Shown in pieces: positions 24,320 through 33,939 of a stretch of DNA of 38,390 bases. The notes beneath the pieces were generated by a model that made no database searches, was not told the origin of the DNA, and worked only from the letters and a program-made list of their open reading frames with translations. Location: the NCBI GenBank assembly GCA_002706265.1, contig PAKU01000034.1, positions 1 to 38,390 on the forward strand, given 5' to 3'. This DNA is from Polycyclovorans sp. Lineage in GTDB: Bacteria > Pseudomonadota > Gammaproteobacteria > Nevskiales > Nevskiaceae. The position numbers and the translations under genes were made by a program. How positions within the stretch are numbered: position 1 is the stretch's first letter; the number at the start of each line of letters is the position of its first letter.

Positions 24320-27300
24320 TCAGGGCACAAGAACGAACCGGCTGATCACGGGGTCGTGATCGCTGCCCCGCATCGCATCCTCTGCAAATTCAGTGTTCAC
24401 ATGCACCAGATCCACCTCGGGGCTGGCGGCCAGCAACGCCGACGAGACGTAAATATGATCCAGCGCCTGCGCGTTGCCTTCGAAATTGAAGGTATACCGC
24501 TCGGTGAACGGCAGGCCCGTCACGTCGTAGAGGTTCTGCAGCACGTGACTGCCGTCGTCGGCACCGCTGAGCGCCTGCAGTGGGTTCTCAAAATCGAACT
24601 CATTGAGGTCGCCCAGCACGATGACCCTGGCGTCTGCGTCGATGGCAAGCACGTCGTCGACGAACTGATTGACCACACTCGCCTGCGCCACACGATCACC
24701 CTCGCTGCCGTTGACCGCAGGCTGCACCGCACCATAGAGCGGCGTGCCGCCGCCCTTTGAGGAGAAGTGGTTGTTGACCACGATCAGGCGCTGGCCATTG
24801 AAGTCGAATGCCGCGGCCAGGGGCTTGCGCGAGCCGGCAAACGCCGCCGACTGCGGGGCGACAAGGCCGGGGCTGAAGCTCAGTCCGACACCATCGCCAT
24901 CGGCTTGGGGCATCGTGGCGGTGGTGCCGTCTCCCGGCACACCGACCAGACTCACCCGAGAGGGCGCATACAGGAACGCTTGGCGAATATTGCCGCCAGG
25001 CTGGCCACCACTCTGGTTTTCACCGATCGGTGCAACCTCGGCAACGCTGTAGGCGAAGCCACAGTTGTCCTGGATCGCATCGGTCAATGTCGTCAGCGTC
25101 AGCGCCGCACTGAGCGTGCCGTCAGCAAGGCCACCGCTGGCGTCCTGTACCTCTTGGAGGCCGATGATGTCGGGCGTTGCAAGGTGGGTGCAGATCTGCT
25201 CGGCAAGGGTGGCGAAGCGCCCGTCACCGACGTCGTCATCGATCTCGCCGCTGGGCTCGACCAGCGGGTCGAGGTTGAGCACGTTGTATGTCGCAACGGT
25301 GAGTTGATTCGCCCCCGGCACCAGGGTCGTGACCTCGGGCGCCAGCCCCGAAGGACTGACCGCCCCGACGGCTTCGGTCAGCAGCACTTCGAAATTGCCG
25401 AAGTTGTAGGAAACCACACCGGTGGCACTGGCGATCACGTCACCCGTGTTCACGGTTGGCACCTGCCCGCCGGGCCCATTGTTGAGTTGCACCCGCTCGG
25501 GGTTGTAATCGATGCCCCCATCGACCTGCCCCAAACGCGGCAGCACACCGCCGGCCAGGATGTCGAGACTCAAGCCACCGCGCCCATTGAAGCCGGTGCC
25601 CGCGAGACCACCATCGACGACACCATAAATCTCCCCAAACCGCGTGGTCGGAGAGGAGGCCAGCAGATCGACCACACTCACCCGCATCCCTTCAAGTGAT
25701 TCAAAGAAATCAATGGGATCGACCTCGGGGTTGTAGACCGACTGGCCCGCCGCATCCACCCGACCGTCGGTGTCGCTGTCGATGACGGTCGAAGAGGGAA
25801 TCGGCCGGCCGCTCGCGCCGATCCGAGTTTCGGGCAGCGGGTTGCCACTGCTGATCGCCGTCACGCTGCCGCCCGACAATTGCGTGGTCGACAGATTGCC
25901 GGTGCCCATGCCGCCCGGGTAGAACTCCGACACGGTGCCGGTCATTTCCACGAGGTCGCCAACGGCCACCGACGGCGCGCCCCCGGTGAACATGAACAGC
26001 CCGTCAGAGGTCACCGGATTACCGTCGCCCTCCACATCCTGCACATAGAAGCCGTTGCCCACCACGGCGGTGACGATACCCGGCACCTCGGTGACGTCCA
26101 TGCCCAGCAGCGGCGAAACGTGGCCCGCGCCCTGAATCTCGAAGATGCGCGCGGCCAGGCCCGGTTCGGGCTCGGGTACCGCCTGCGGAGACGGCAGGTT
26201 CTGCACACCCGGCGAGTCGTTGGTCGCCAGCTCAAAGCCGCCCATCTGGAACGGCGCGGTGTTGCCGTTGTAGCGGAACACGTGCCCGGGGACGAAGTCG
26301 CCGTCCGGTCCCACACGCTGGCTGCTGTACACAGGGTCGCCACCATCGGTGCTGGCGATCAGCGCGACCGAATCGATCACTTCATCCCAGGGCGTCTGGT
26401 CGAGCACGCCATCGTCGTCCAGGTCGAGGTCGAGCCCGCTGCTGCCGGTGAAGCCCCGCACCAAAAGATGCGTGACGTTGTCACCGTTCTCGAAATCGAG
26501 GGTGGCGGTGAGATCGGCCGCGCGTGCACTGCCGAAGCGCGCCGGATCATAGGTCGCCTCGGCGACCAGGAACTGCCCGTCACCGGCCACCACACTGCCG
26601 GTCAGCGCGACCACCGACTCGATGAACCCACCCGAAGAGGTCCCGGAGCCGTCACCGATGACCACATAGCTCAGGCCCTCCAGGGGGGTGCCCGCCGCAC
26701 CGCCGAGCTCGAAATACTCGTCGTTGTCGGCACTGGGCTGATCAATACGAATTTCGGTGATCCGCAGGCGCGGTGTGATCACGGTGTCGTCGCGACGCGC
26801 GATGTTCTGGATGCGCGTGTCCGCTTCAGCGCCGACCTCGGCCTTATTGAACGCCGATGCCGCGTCCGGGAAGCGCGCCCGCAGGAATTCAGCCAGGGCG
26901 TCCTGTTCACTGTTGTCGGGCGCAAACGTGGCAGCACCGGTCATCGTCGCGGCGGTGATGTCGACCCGGTTCTGCGCGCTGAGGCTGCTGAACGGATAAC
27001 CGTCGCCGTCGTTGCCGACCAGAAAATCCAGCGACACCATGCGGAACCTGCGGTCGGGGTCGCCGACCAGCACGCCGTTTTCGACGATCACATCCTCTTC
27101 ACCGCCGGCCGTGGCGCCGTTGCTGTCTTCAACAACGAGACTGCGGATGCGCTGACCGTTCCCCGCGCCGGCGCTGTCACGGCCGGGCTGCAGCGGATCG
27201 AAACTGAACCGAATGCCCCCGATCTGCGGAAAACGACCTTGCTGCACCTCGCCCGGGCCCTCAAAGCCCACGCCGTGTTCCAGCAGCTCGCGCAGTTCGG

Positions 27301-29599
27301 CAGCGGTGACGCTGATGATGCTCAGGCCATTGTTGAAGGCCAGAGTGGTTTCGATGTCGAACTGGCTGATGTCACCTTCGGCCTTGCCCGCTGCCGGAAT
27401 GGCCTGCGGCGGCAATCGCTGCACGTCGTTCGGATCGTTGGAGCCCGCCGGAATCACGACCTCGCCGATCGCCGCACGAATACCACCGCCGTTCTTGATC
27501 GAAATGGCCACCGACGGCTCAACCGCCTGGGCGGCTGCCAGGTTGGCATCCGCCGTCAGGTTGCCCAGATTGGTTTCTTGCTGGCGAATCGCCGGGCGCG
27601 CGCCTTCCAGATAAACCGCGGTGTTGCCAAAGATGTTGGATTCGCGGCCAATGATGACGTCACTTACCGCGCCCACCAGCGTCACGACTTCGGCAAGCGG
27701 GTCGGGGTTGCCCAGCCGTTCAACGCCCGCCGCATCGGTGGCAAATGCGCCGTTCACCGTGGGATCCAGGGTGCCCGGCAACAACACGCCCATCTCGTCA
27801 AATCCCACCAACAGGCGGCCAACATAGCGGTAGTTGCCATCAGTATTGACCACCAGTACCGGTTCACCAATGGCCGAAACGAGTTCGAGCGGGTAGGTGT
27901 CGGCCGGCACATCGCCCGCCCGCAAGACATCGCCGTCATCGGCCAGGAGGGTGTTCGAGCCGCCAGCGACGATGATGTCGACACCGATGAGGCGGCTGGC
28001 CAGCGCCCGCTCGATGGCGATCTGCTGCATGTGCGCCAGCAGAATGACCTTGTCGATGTCCTGACCCAACAAGGCATCAACCGTCGTCTGAATCTCGGCG
28101 GCCAGCGCGTCCAGATCAGCGGCGTTCTCGGCGTTGAAGGGCATCGGCGCCACCCCGACGTTGCCCGGCGAACTGATGCTGCGCAGCGTTGGCGTCGTCG
28201 CGCCGACGACCCCGATGGATTCGCCATCAACCTCGATCACCACGCTGCCCGCAATGCTGGCGGGCTGGGGCGCGGCACCATCGGCCACGACCAGGTCGGC
28301 GAGATTGGCGTCGGGCGCAAAATCGAGGTTGGTCGACAGATAGGCAAACTGGGTGCCGGCGTAGGGTTCAATCGTGCCGTCGCCATCGGCGTCAACGCTG
28401 TTCGGGCGAATCAGGTTGCCGACCTGCGCCGTGCCCAGATCGAACTCATGGTTGCCAAAGCTGGAGGCTCTGACGCCGAGGGCGTTGGCGATGAGAATGT
28501 CTGCCCGGCCACCCTGGCCATCGTCTTCAAGCCCCACCGCATCGGCGAAGCGCGCGTCATTGGAGCCGGAGTAGAACGGCCCCGGAATGTAGTTGTCACC
28601 GGAAAGCAGCTTGAGCGTGCCGTCGGGCATGGCGTCGGCCAACTGCGTCCAGACCGCCGAGAAACGCGGCGCGTCTTCAAGCGCCGGGCCGCCGGCTTCA
28701 AAGTCGGCCGCGTGCAGCAATTGCAGCAGGAAGGCAGGCGTTGGCACCAGATTTGGCGCGCCCGGCGCAACCACCACGAACCTTGAAAAGCTCAGGGTGT
28801 CGCCGCTGACGCGGCTGTTGGCCATATCGACTTCCATGGTCATCAATGGCGCCAGGGTGCCGTCTGCATTGACCTTGACGAGTTGCAGATCGGCCGGGTC
28901 CACCCCGGCAGGAATCAAGCTCGGGTCGAAAGGCACGCTCAGGCGCACAGGCTGATTGAACAGTGCGCCGTCGGGCCCGAAGTCGACCATCGGCCCCACC
29001 GCGCCGACGGGCCCCGGCGCGATGATCGAACCCGTGATGGTGGCCGTGTTCGCAAGTGCACCGGCCGGGAAAACCGCGCGCAAACCTTCAAGTTCAGTGC
29101 CCACCGGACCGACGACGGTGCCCCCGGCAGCCGCATTGACCTGTTGACTGAAGTCCGCTGCGGGGGATGGCGTTGGCGACACGCTCGGCGTCGGGGATAC
29201 GGACGGGGTCGGGGTCGGTGAGGCACTTGGCGTCGGGGACGCGGACGGGGTCGGGGACGCACTCGGCGTCGGGGACACGGACGGTGTCGGTGTCAGAGTC
29301 GGTGACACACTCGGCGTCGGGGACGCGGACGGAGGCGGTGTCGGGGACGCACTCGGCGTCGGTGAGACGAACGGAGGCGGCGTTGGCGATGCACTTGGCG
29401 TCGGTGAGACGACCGGGGGCGGCGTCGCCGTCGGTGTCGGTGAACCGCCGGGAAGCGGCGTCGCCGTGGGCGTGATGTCGATCCCCGGTGCAGGCTCGAA
29501 AGGGGTCGCGTTGTTGTCCGATTCACATGCCGCGACGGCGATCGGCAGCGTGAGCACCATCAACCAGCGACCGTAACGGGCAAACGGCAGACACGACAT
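24320..29599 (-). CDS. Giant lipoprotein: 5'-nucleotidase-like phosphatase plus ExeM-like endonuclease
   Basis: 1759 residues, probably surface or outer-membrane attached. The lipobox is VAAC (Cys about 25; Glu at +2). Then come a Thr/Pro/Ser repeat stalk (about 43-147) and a beta domain (about 150-275, AAGGTVVGPVGTELEG). A calcineurin-like phosphatase follows (about 290-600, with FGNHEFDLG near 383 and GGSNT near 546), then a 5'-nucleotidase C-terminal domain (about 620-900, NGGGIRAAIG near 704). A lamin-tail domain starts near 943. An OB-like region (about 1120-1400) precedes an endonuclease/exonuclease/phosphatase domain (about 1436-1759: TYNVLNLD, GLQEVQD, NNHFSSK, GDLNEFD, DHIYVS, GSDHDP), all motifs intact. 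GGAG lies 7 bp before the ATG. Likely role: degrading extracellular DNA and releasing phosphate. It is unusual for both enzymes to sit in one chain. Confidence 0.88.
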   Translation of the reverse strand: MSCLPFARYGRWLMVLTLPIAVAACESDNNATPFEPAPGIDITPTATPLPGGSPTPTATPPPVVSPTPSASPTPPPFVSPTPSASPTPPPSASPTPSVSPTLTPTPSVSPTPSASPTPSASPTPSASPTPTPSVSPTPSVSPTPSPAADFSQQVNAAAGGTVVGPVGTELEGLRAVFPAGALANTATITGSIIAPGPVGAVGPMVDFGPDGALFNQPVRLSVPFDPSLIPAGVDPADLQLVKVNADGTLAPLMTMEVDMANSRVSGDTLSFSRFVVVAPGAPNLVPTPAFLLQLLHAADFEAGGPALEDAPRFSAVWTQLADAMPDGTLKLLSGDNYIPGPFYSGSNDARFADAVGLEDDGQGGRADILIANALGVRASSFGNHEFDLGTAQVGNLIRPNSVDADGDGTIEPYAGTQFAYLSTNLDFAPDANLADLVVADGAAPQPASIAGSVVIEVDGESIGVVGATTPTLRSISSPGNVGVAPMPFNAENAADLDALAAEIQTTVDALLGQDIDKVILLAHMQQIAIERALASRLIGVDIIVAGGSNTLLADDGDVLRAGDVPADTYPLELVSAIGEPVLVVNTDGNYRYVGRLLVGFDEMGVLLPGTLDPTVNGAFATDAAGVERLGNPDPLAEVVTLVGAVSDVIIGRESNIFGNTAVYLEGARPAIRQQETNLGNLTADANLAAAQAVEPSVAISIKNGGGIRAAIGEVVIPAGSNDPNDVQRLPPQAIPAAGKAEGDISQFDIETTLAFNNGLSIISVTAAELRELLEHGVGFEGPGEVQQGRFPQIGGIRFSFDPLQPGRDSAGAGNGQRIRSLVVEDSNGATAGGEEDVIVENGVLVGDPDRRFRMVSLDFLVGNDGDGYPFSSLSAQNRVDITAATMTGAATFAPDNSEQDALAEFLRARFPDAASAFNKAEVGAEADTRIQNIARRDDTVITPRLRITEIRIDQPSADNDEYFELGGAAGTPLEGLSYVVIGDGSGTSSGGFIESVVALTGSVVAGDGQFLVAEATYDPARFGSARAADLTATLDFENGDNVTHLLVRGFTGSSGLDLDLDDDGVLDQTPWDEVIDSVALIASTDGGDPVYSSQRVGPDGDFVPGHVFRYNGNTAPFQMGGFELATNDSPGVQNLPSPQAVPEPEPGLAARIFEIQGAGHVSPLLGMDVTEVPGIVTAVVGNGFYVQDVEGDGNPVTSDGLFMFTGGAPSVAVGDLVEMTGTVSEFYPGGMGTGNLSTTQLSGGSVTAISSGNPLPETRIGASGRPIPSSTVIDSDTDGRVDAAGQSVYNPEVDPIDFFESLEGMRVSVVDLLASSPTTRFGEIYGVVDGGLAGTGFNGRGGLSLDILAGGVLPRLGQVDGGIDYNPERVQLNNGPGGQVPTVNTGDVIASATGVVSYNFGNFEVLLTEAVGAVSPSGLAPEVTTLVPGANQLTVATYNVLNLDPLVEPSGEIDDDVGDGRFATLAEQICTHLATPDIIGLQEVQDASGGLADGTLSAALTLTTLTDAIQDNCGFAYSVAEVAPIGENQSGGQPGGNIRQAFLYAPSRVSLVGVPGDGTTATMPQADGDGVGLSFSPGLVAPQSAAFAGSRKPLAAAFDFNGQRLIVVNNHFSSKGGGTPLYGAVQPAVNGSEGDRVAQASVVNQFVDDVLAIDADARVIVLGDLNEFDFENPLQALSGADDGSHVLQNLYDVTGLPFTERYTFNFEGNAQALDHIYVSSALLAASPEVDLVHVNTEFAEDAMRGSDHDPVISRFVLVP
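29160..29470 (-). repeat. Coding repeat for a Ser/Pro/Thr-rich stalk
   Basis: About 300 bp of imperfect repeats encoding units such as SPTPSASPTP and SPTPPP, inside the large lipoprotein between its lipid anchor and first folded domain. The repeated units differ at third positions but are long enough for slipped-strand length change. Such stalks hold enzymes away from the membrane. Confidence 0.85.
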
Positions 29600-29795
29600 G
29601 GCAACGCTCCGAGGGAATCCTAAGGTGTCCGAACGGTGCCATCGGTTTGTGACGGTTCCTTATCGCTTGGATGAAGTTATGGGGATGTGCTCCCGCCAGG
29701 GTCTGGCATGCCCCTCGCCGATCCGCGGCGCGGTCGGGGCGTGGAACGGGGCCATCATCAGGCTTCGTGAGGCAACCAAACCCTGCCGCAACGCG

Positions 29796-31169
29796 TCACC
29801 ACGCCCGATCCACCCGCACCACCCGATGCAGCCATTGCCCCTCACCGCCCAAGGGCTGCCGCGACGCCACCGAGAAGCGCAGGTTCAGCGGCGCGGCGCC
29901 GTCGTTTTGCGCCAGGTGGGGCCCGAGCAGCAGAAACTCGGTGCCGGCAGCGTCGACGTGGGTGTCTTCCAGCACCAGGGCAGGGTCGCCGGTGACGCTG
30001 CCGGCGGTGAGCACCAGTTGCGTATCGCGGGCCTCGATGCCCTCGTGTACGTGGCTGTTGATCAGCGTCACGCTGCCGCCCTGCACCCGCAAGCTGCGCA
30101 GGTTCGCGTTTTCGATGACGGCGTCGTCGCAGCGCGTCAGGTCAAGATCGCCCAGGGTGCCGGTGAAGCGTGCGCCGGCTTCGTCGAGACAGTGCGTGAC
30201 GCCGCGGCGGGTCGGCGCGCGTCTTGGCAGTGGGCGCGCCGCTGGCGTGTCACGCCCGGCAATGGCTGCGCGCAGCGCGGTGTGGAAGGCCTCGGGCGCC
30301 TCGAACATGGGCATATGGGCGGCGCCGTCCAGCACCGTGAGGCGGGCATCGGCCATCATCGCGGCGGCCAGTTGACCGGTGCGCAAAGGCGTTATGGCGT
30401 CGTCCCGCCCCCAGATCAGCTCGGTGGGGGTGCGCACCTCGCGCAGCGCCGGGCCGAAATCGTAGGCACTCATCGCCAGCGCACTGATGGCCATAGGCTG
30501 CCCACCCAGCCCCATTTGCCGCAGCCACGGCGTGGCGATGAGCATGGTCGGGCTGATGCCCAGACGATCCGCCTCGGCCAGCACGGCCTGCGTGAGCTGC
30601 GTCAACCAGGCCGCCTGTTCGGCATCGGCGCCTGCATAGCTTTGCACGCCCAACCGGCTCAGCCCCTGCGCCACGACCGAGTGATGCAGCACGCCGGCCA
30701 GGTTCACCAGCACCAGCCGGTTGAGGTCATCGGGGAACTGCCGGGCGTAGGCCAGCGCGATCGCCCCGCCCATGGAGTGCCCCACCAGGGTGAAGGGCCG
30801 GGCGTCGAGCTGCCGCACGGCGCCGCGAACCGCCGTGGCCATGGCATCGGGGCTGTACAGATGATTGCCGCCGGTGGAGCGGCCGAAGCCGGGCAAATCC
30901 ACGGCAATGACCCGATAGGTCTCGGCCAGCATGGGGATGACGCCCTGCCAGTCACCCGCCGCGTTGCGGCTCAAGCCATGCACCAACACCACCAGGGGCG
31001 CGTGACTGGCCCCTGCGCTGTAGGTCATCACCTGCCCACCGAACACGGCGTCGTCCACCGCCAGCGGCCTGATCTGCAGCGCGTCTTCAGGCGCCTTGGC
31101 CTGTGCGGCGAGGTTCACGCCCGCTGCCGTAAGCAACAGAAGAACGCGCAACAGGGCGGACAGGGTCAT
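29796..31169 (-). CDS. Secreted alpha/beta hydrolase with C-terminal beta-rich extension
   Basis: A predicted periplasmic or exported hydrolase of unknown substrate. The ATG at 31169 gives a signal peptide (MTLSALLRVLLLLTAAG, cleavage near AAQA at about 25); an ATG at 31211 is in frame but would put 14 residues before it. The hydrolase core (about 45-310) has VLVHGLSRN (oxyanion), VGHSMGGA (Ser about 132), WGRDDAITP (Asp) and DGAAHMPMFEAP (His). After about residue 320 there is a 135-residue extension with a repeating strand pattern (LGDLDLTRCDD, AVIENANLRSLRVQGGSVTL, INSHVHEGIEARDTQLVL), resembling a short beta-helix. This extension is not part of ordinary hydrolases. It lies upstream of the giant lipoprotein gene on the same strand, 196 bp apart, and diverges from priA. 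Confidence 0.82.
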   Translation of the reverse strand: MTLSALLRVLLLLTAAGVNLAAQAKAPEDALQIRPLAVDDAVFGGQVMTYSAGASHAPLVVLVHGLSRNAAGDWQGVIPMLAETYRVIAVDLPGFGRSTGGNHLYSPDAMATAVRGAVRQLDARPFTLVGHSMGGAIALAYARQFPDDLNRLVLVNLAGVLHHSVVAQGLSRLGVQSYAGADAEQAAWLTQLTQAVLAEADRLGISPTMLIATPWLRQMGLGGQPMAISALAMSAYDFGPALREVRTPTELIWGRDDAITPLRTGQLAAAMMADARLTVLDGAAHMPMFEAPEAFHTALRAAIAGRDTPAARPLPRRAPTRRGVTHCLDEAGARFTGTLGDLDLTRCDDAVIENANLRSLRVQGGSVTLINSHVHEGIEARDTQLVLTAGSVTGDPALVLEDTHVDAAGTEFLLLGPHLAQNDGAAPLNLRFSVASRQPLGGEGQWLHRVVRVDRAW

Positions 31170-31614
31170 GAAAAACGGGCCTAGAATGCGGATGGAGTAA
31201 CACCTTGCCATGGCGGGCGCCGGAGTCCGGGCGCCGTGACAGGGCGAATACCCTAGCGCCTTGACCGTCACGCGCGCTGAATGACCGCGGCGGCTTGGCC
31301 ATTTGCGACGCGCTGCCAGAAGCAGATTCAAGAACCGTCAGCAAGCCTGCGAAAACACGGGAAAAATGCTGGCGGACCCCGCTTACCCGGGGCGATTGGC
31401 GCATCATTCTTGGGCGCTGCACTGACTTAGTCACAAGTCGAGCGGCTTTTCAAAAAACCCCGAAACGTCAAGCCCCTGCCCGGAACATCGATTGTCTCTG
31501 TCGTGGAACACGTTGTTGTTAAAGGATATTTTTTATTCATGACATGGCCGCTACGCTGCAGCGCAGCATTGGGGCTGCACCGAAACGAGTCGGCTGCTGA
31601 CACCATGCACAACG

Positions 31615-31623
31615 TTATCCACA
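31615..31623 (+). promoter_or_regulatory. Perfect DnaA box upstream of priA
   Basis: TTATCCACA, identical to the high-affinity E. coli DnaA box, lies 28 bp before the priA ATG. The 482 bp between the divergent hydrolase and priA also hold an A/T-rich block (31509-31541) that may contain a promoter, and a small dyad TGACT-T-AGTCA (31423-31433). I see no second DnaA box nearby, so this is not an origin. Confidence 0.5.
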
Positions 31624-31651
31624 GGCCACCCTTGGACCGGCAAATACTTTG

Positions 31652-33799
31652 ATGCCATCGCATTCCCGCCCCGTCATCACGGTTGCCCTGCCGGTGCCCC
31701 TGCGCCGCGCATTCGACTACCTGAGCGACGACGCAGGCGTGGCCCCCGGCTGCCGTGTCCAGGTCAATTTCAACCGCCGGCTGCACGTTGGCGTGGTGCT
31801 GGGCAGCGCCTCGGCGCCGCCGGGCGGCGATGGCGACGATTTGAAGCCGGTCCTGCAATGCCTTGATGCCCGCCCGCTGCTCAATCACGACTGCCTGTCG
31901 CTGCTGCGCTGGGCGGCGGACTATTACCTGCACCCGGTCGGCGAGGTGATCGCTGCCGCGCTGCCGCCGGCACTGCGGCGCGGCAAATCTGCCGACTGGA
32001 CCCCGCCGCAACGGTGGTCGCTCACCGAAGCCGGGGCCGTCGCCCTGCGGGAACTGCCGGCCCGCCAGACCGCACGCCGCGCGCGACTGGCGCTGGCGGC
32101 AAGCGGCGGGCCGCTGCCGCTGGACGCCCTGACCCGCACCCTGGCCGACGAAGGCTGGCTGGCGGCGAATGTCGCCACCCCCGGCATGCCCGCCGACGCG
32201 CACTGGCCTGCCCTCAACCCCGCCCAGCAGCAGGCCGTCGACGGCATCGCGGCGCGGCGCGGCATCCAACTCATCGAGGGCGTCACCGGCAGCGGCAAGA
32301 CCGAGGTCTACCTGCACGCCGCCCGCGCCTGTGTCGAGGCCGGCGGTCAGGCGCTGATTCTGGTGCCCGAGATCGGCCTCACGCCGCAACTGCGGGCGCG
32401 CTTCGCCGAGCGCTTCGGCGACAGCGTCTGCGTGTATCACTCCGGCCTGGCCGACGGCGCCCGGCTCGATGCCTGGCAGCGCGTGCGCCACGGTCATGCA
32501 CGCGTGCTCGTGGGCACCCGTTCGGCCGTGTGGCTGCCGTTTCAGCGCCTCGGGCTGATCGTCGTCGATGAAGAACACGACCCCTCGTTCAAGCAGCAGG
32601 ACGCCTTTCGCTATTCCGCCCGCGACGTGGCCTGCTACCGGGGCAAGCAGGCCGGCTGCCCGGTGTTGCTCGGCAGCGCCACCCCGGCGCTTGAAACACG
32701 GCATCTCGCCTCGACCGGCCGCTACGGCCATCAACACCTGCCGGAACGCATTCACAAAGCCGCGACGCCCCGGGTTGAATGCATCGACCTTCGCGGCCAG
32801 CGCCTGCAAGACGGGCTTTCGCCGCCGCTGATCAAGGCGCTGGACGACTGCATGGCCGGTGACGGGCAAGCCCTGCTGTTTCTCAACCGGCGTGGCTTCG
32901 CACCGCTGTTGCTGTGCAACCAGTGCGGCTGGAACGCGCCCTGCCCAAGCTGCGATGCGCACCTCACACTGCATCGCGGCCCCACCCAACTGCGCTGCCA
33001 TCACTGTGGACACGTGCAGCCGCCGCCCCGGCAGTGTCCGTCCTGCCAAAGCAGCGACCTGCGGCCCATCGGGGAAGGCACCGAGCGGCTGGAGGCAGCG
33101 CTGGCCACGCGTTATCCCGGCGAGCGCATTGAGCGCTTCGACACCGATCGTCTGCCCAATGCCGCCGCCCTGCACGCGCGGCTGGAGGCCATCCATCGCG
33201 GCGAGGTGCGCCTGCTGGTGGGCACCCAGATGCTCGCCAAGGGGCATGACTTTCCCAAGCTCAACTTCGTCGGCATCGTCTCGGCCGACCAGGCGCTGTT
33301 CGGCGCCGACTTTCGCGCCATCGAACGCATGGGCGCGCTCATCACCCAAGTCGCCGGGCGGGCCGGGCGCAGTGGCCAGCCGGCGCGGGTGATGCTGCAA
33401 ACCCACGTGCCCGAGCACCCTTTACTGGCCACCTTGATCCAGCGCGGCTACGCCGACTTCGTCGATGCGGTGCTGGCCGAGCGCCGTGCCATCGGCCTGC
33501 CGCCCTTTGCCCACCTGGCCCTGCTGCGGGCCGACGCGTTGACCATGGACGAGGCGCTGGGCTTCGTTGAAATGGCCGAACGGACGCTGCCGCCGGTCCC
33601 CGGCGTGATCACCCTGCCGCCACAGCCCGCCAGCATGGCGCGCCGCGGCGGTCGCCATCGGGCGCAACTGTTGCTGATTGCCGCCCAGCGCCCGGCGCTG
33701 CGCGCGGCCATCGAGCCCTGGGTGATGCGCCTGGCCAGCCTCAAGGCCGCACGGCAGGTGCGCTGGTCGATCGATGTCGATCCGATCGACGTGTTTTGA
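31652..33799 (+). CDS. priA: Primosomal replication protein N' (PriA helicase)
   Basis: A 3'-5' superfamily 2 helicase that reloads DnaB at stalled or recombined forks. The 715 residues contain an N-terminal 3' DNA-binding domain, Walker A GVTGSGKTEVYL (about 208-219), DEEHD (Walker B), GSATPALET, and a zinc module of eight cysteines from about 421 to 465 (CNQC, CPSC, CHHC, CPSC). Helicase motifs GTQMLAKGHDFP and QVAGRAGR follow. Length fits the family (732 in E. coli). ATG 31652 is used rather than an adjacent TTG one codon upstream. The ribosome site is weak, suggesting low expression. Confidence 0.97.
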   Translation: MPSHSRPVITVALPVPLRRAFDYLSDDAGVAPGCRVQVNFNRRLHVGVVLGSASAPPGGDGDDLKPVLQCLDARPLLNHDCLSLLRWAADYYLHPVGEVIAAALPPALRRGKSADWTPPQRWSLTEAGAVALRELPARQTARRARLALAASGGPLPLDALTRTLADEGWLAANVATPGMPADAHWPALNPAQQQAVDGIAARRGIQLIEGVTGSGKTEVYLHAARACVEAGGQALILVPEIGLTPQLRARFAERFGDSVCVYHSGLADGARLDAWQRVRHGHARVLVGTRSAVWLPFQRLGLIVVDEEHDPSFKQQDAFRYSARDVACYRGKQAGCPVLLGSATPALETRHLASTGRYGHQHLPERIHKAATPRVECIDLRGQRLQDGLSPPLIKALDDCMAGDGQALLFLNRRGFAPLLLCNQCGWNAPCPSCDAHLTLHRGPTQLRCHHCGHVQPPPRQCPSCQSSDLRPIGEGTERLEAALATRYPGERIERFDTDRLPNAAALHARLEAIHRGEVRLLVGTQMLAKGHDFPKLNFVGIVSADQALFGADFRAIERMGALITQVAGRAGRSGQPARVMLQTHVPEHPLLATLIQRGYADFVDAVLAERRAIGLPPFAHLALLRADALTMDEALGFVEMAERTLPPVPGVITLPPQPASMARRGGRHRAQLLLIAAQRPALRAAIEPWVMRLASLKAARQVRWSIDVDPIDVF

Positions 33800-33939
33800 G
33801 CAGATCTCACTCAGGCGCCCCCCAACTCGGCACCATGATGGGTCGGCTGCGTGACGCGCCAGAGTGGCCTTTCTTTGGGCTACGATGACCGGGCACGACG
33901 CGCTGGGCGGCCCAGAAAGGAAGTCTCTTTTTTTGGCTG

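Noticed and set aside
25880..28786. A 968-codon open frame on the plus strand opposite the giant lipoprotein
   Set aside because: Antisense to a protein with clear phosphatase and nuclease motifs; composition is His/Arg/Gly-rich shadow sequence.
29160..29470. CRISPR-like repeats
   Set aside because: The repeats are in frame, code for a Pro/Ser/Thr stalk, and lack constant repeats with unique spacers.
29600..29660. Pho box upstream of the phosphatase-nuclease gene
   Set aside because: One half-like element (CCGTCAC on the minus strand) is present, but the second repeat does not match; phosphate control remains only a guess.
31295..31522. 75-codon open frame between the hydrolase and priA
   Set aside because: No ribosome site, Cys/Arg-rich composition, no recognisable family; treated as chance.
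31427..33418. A 663-codon open frame opposite priA
   Set aside because: Antisense to an unambiguous PriA with zinc cysteines and helicase motifs.
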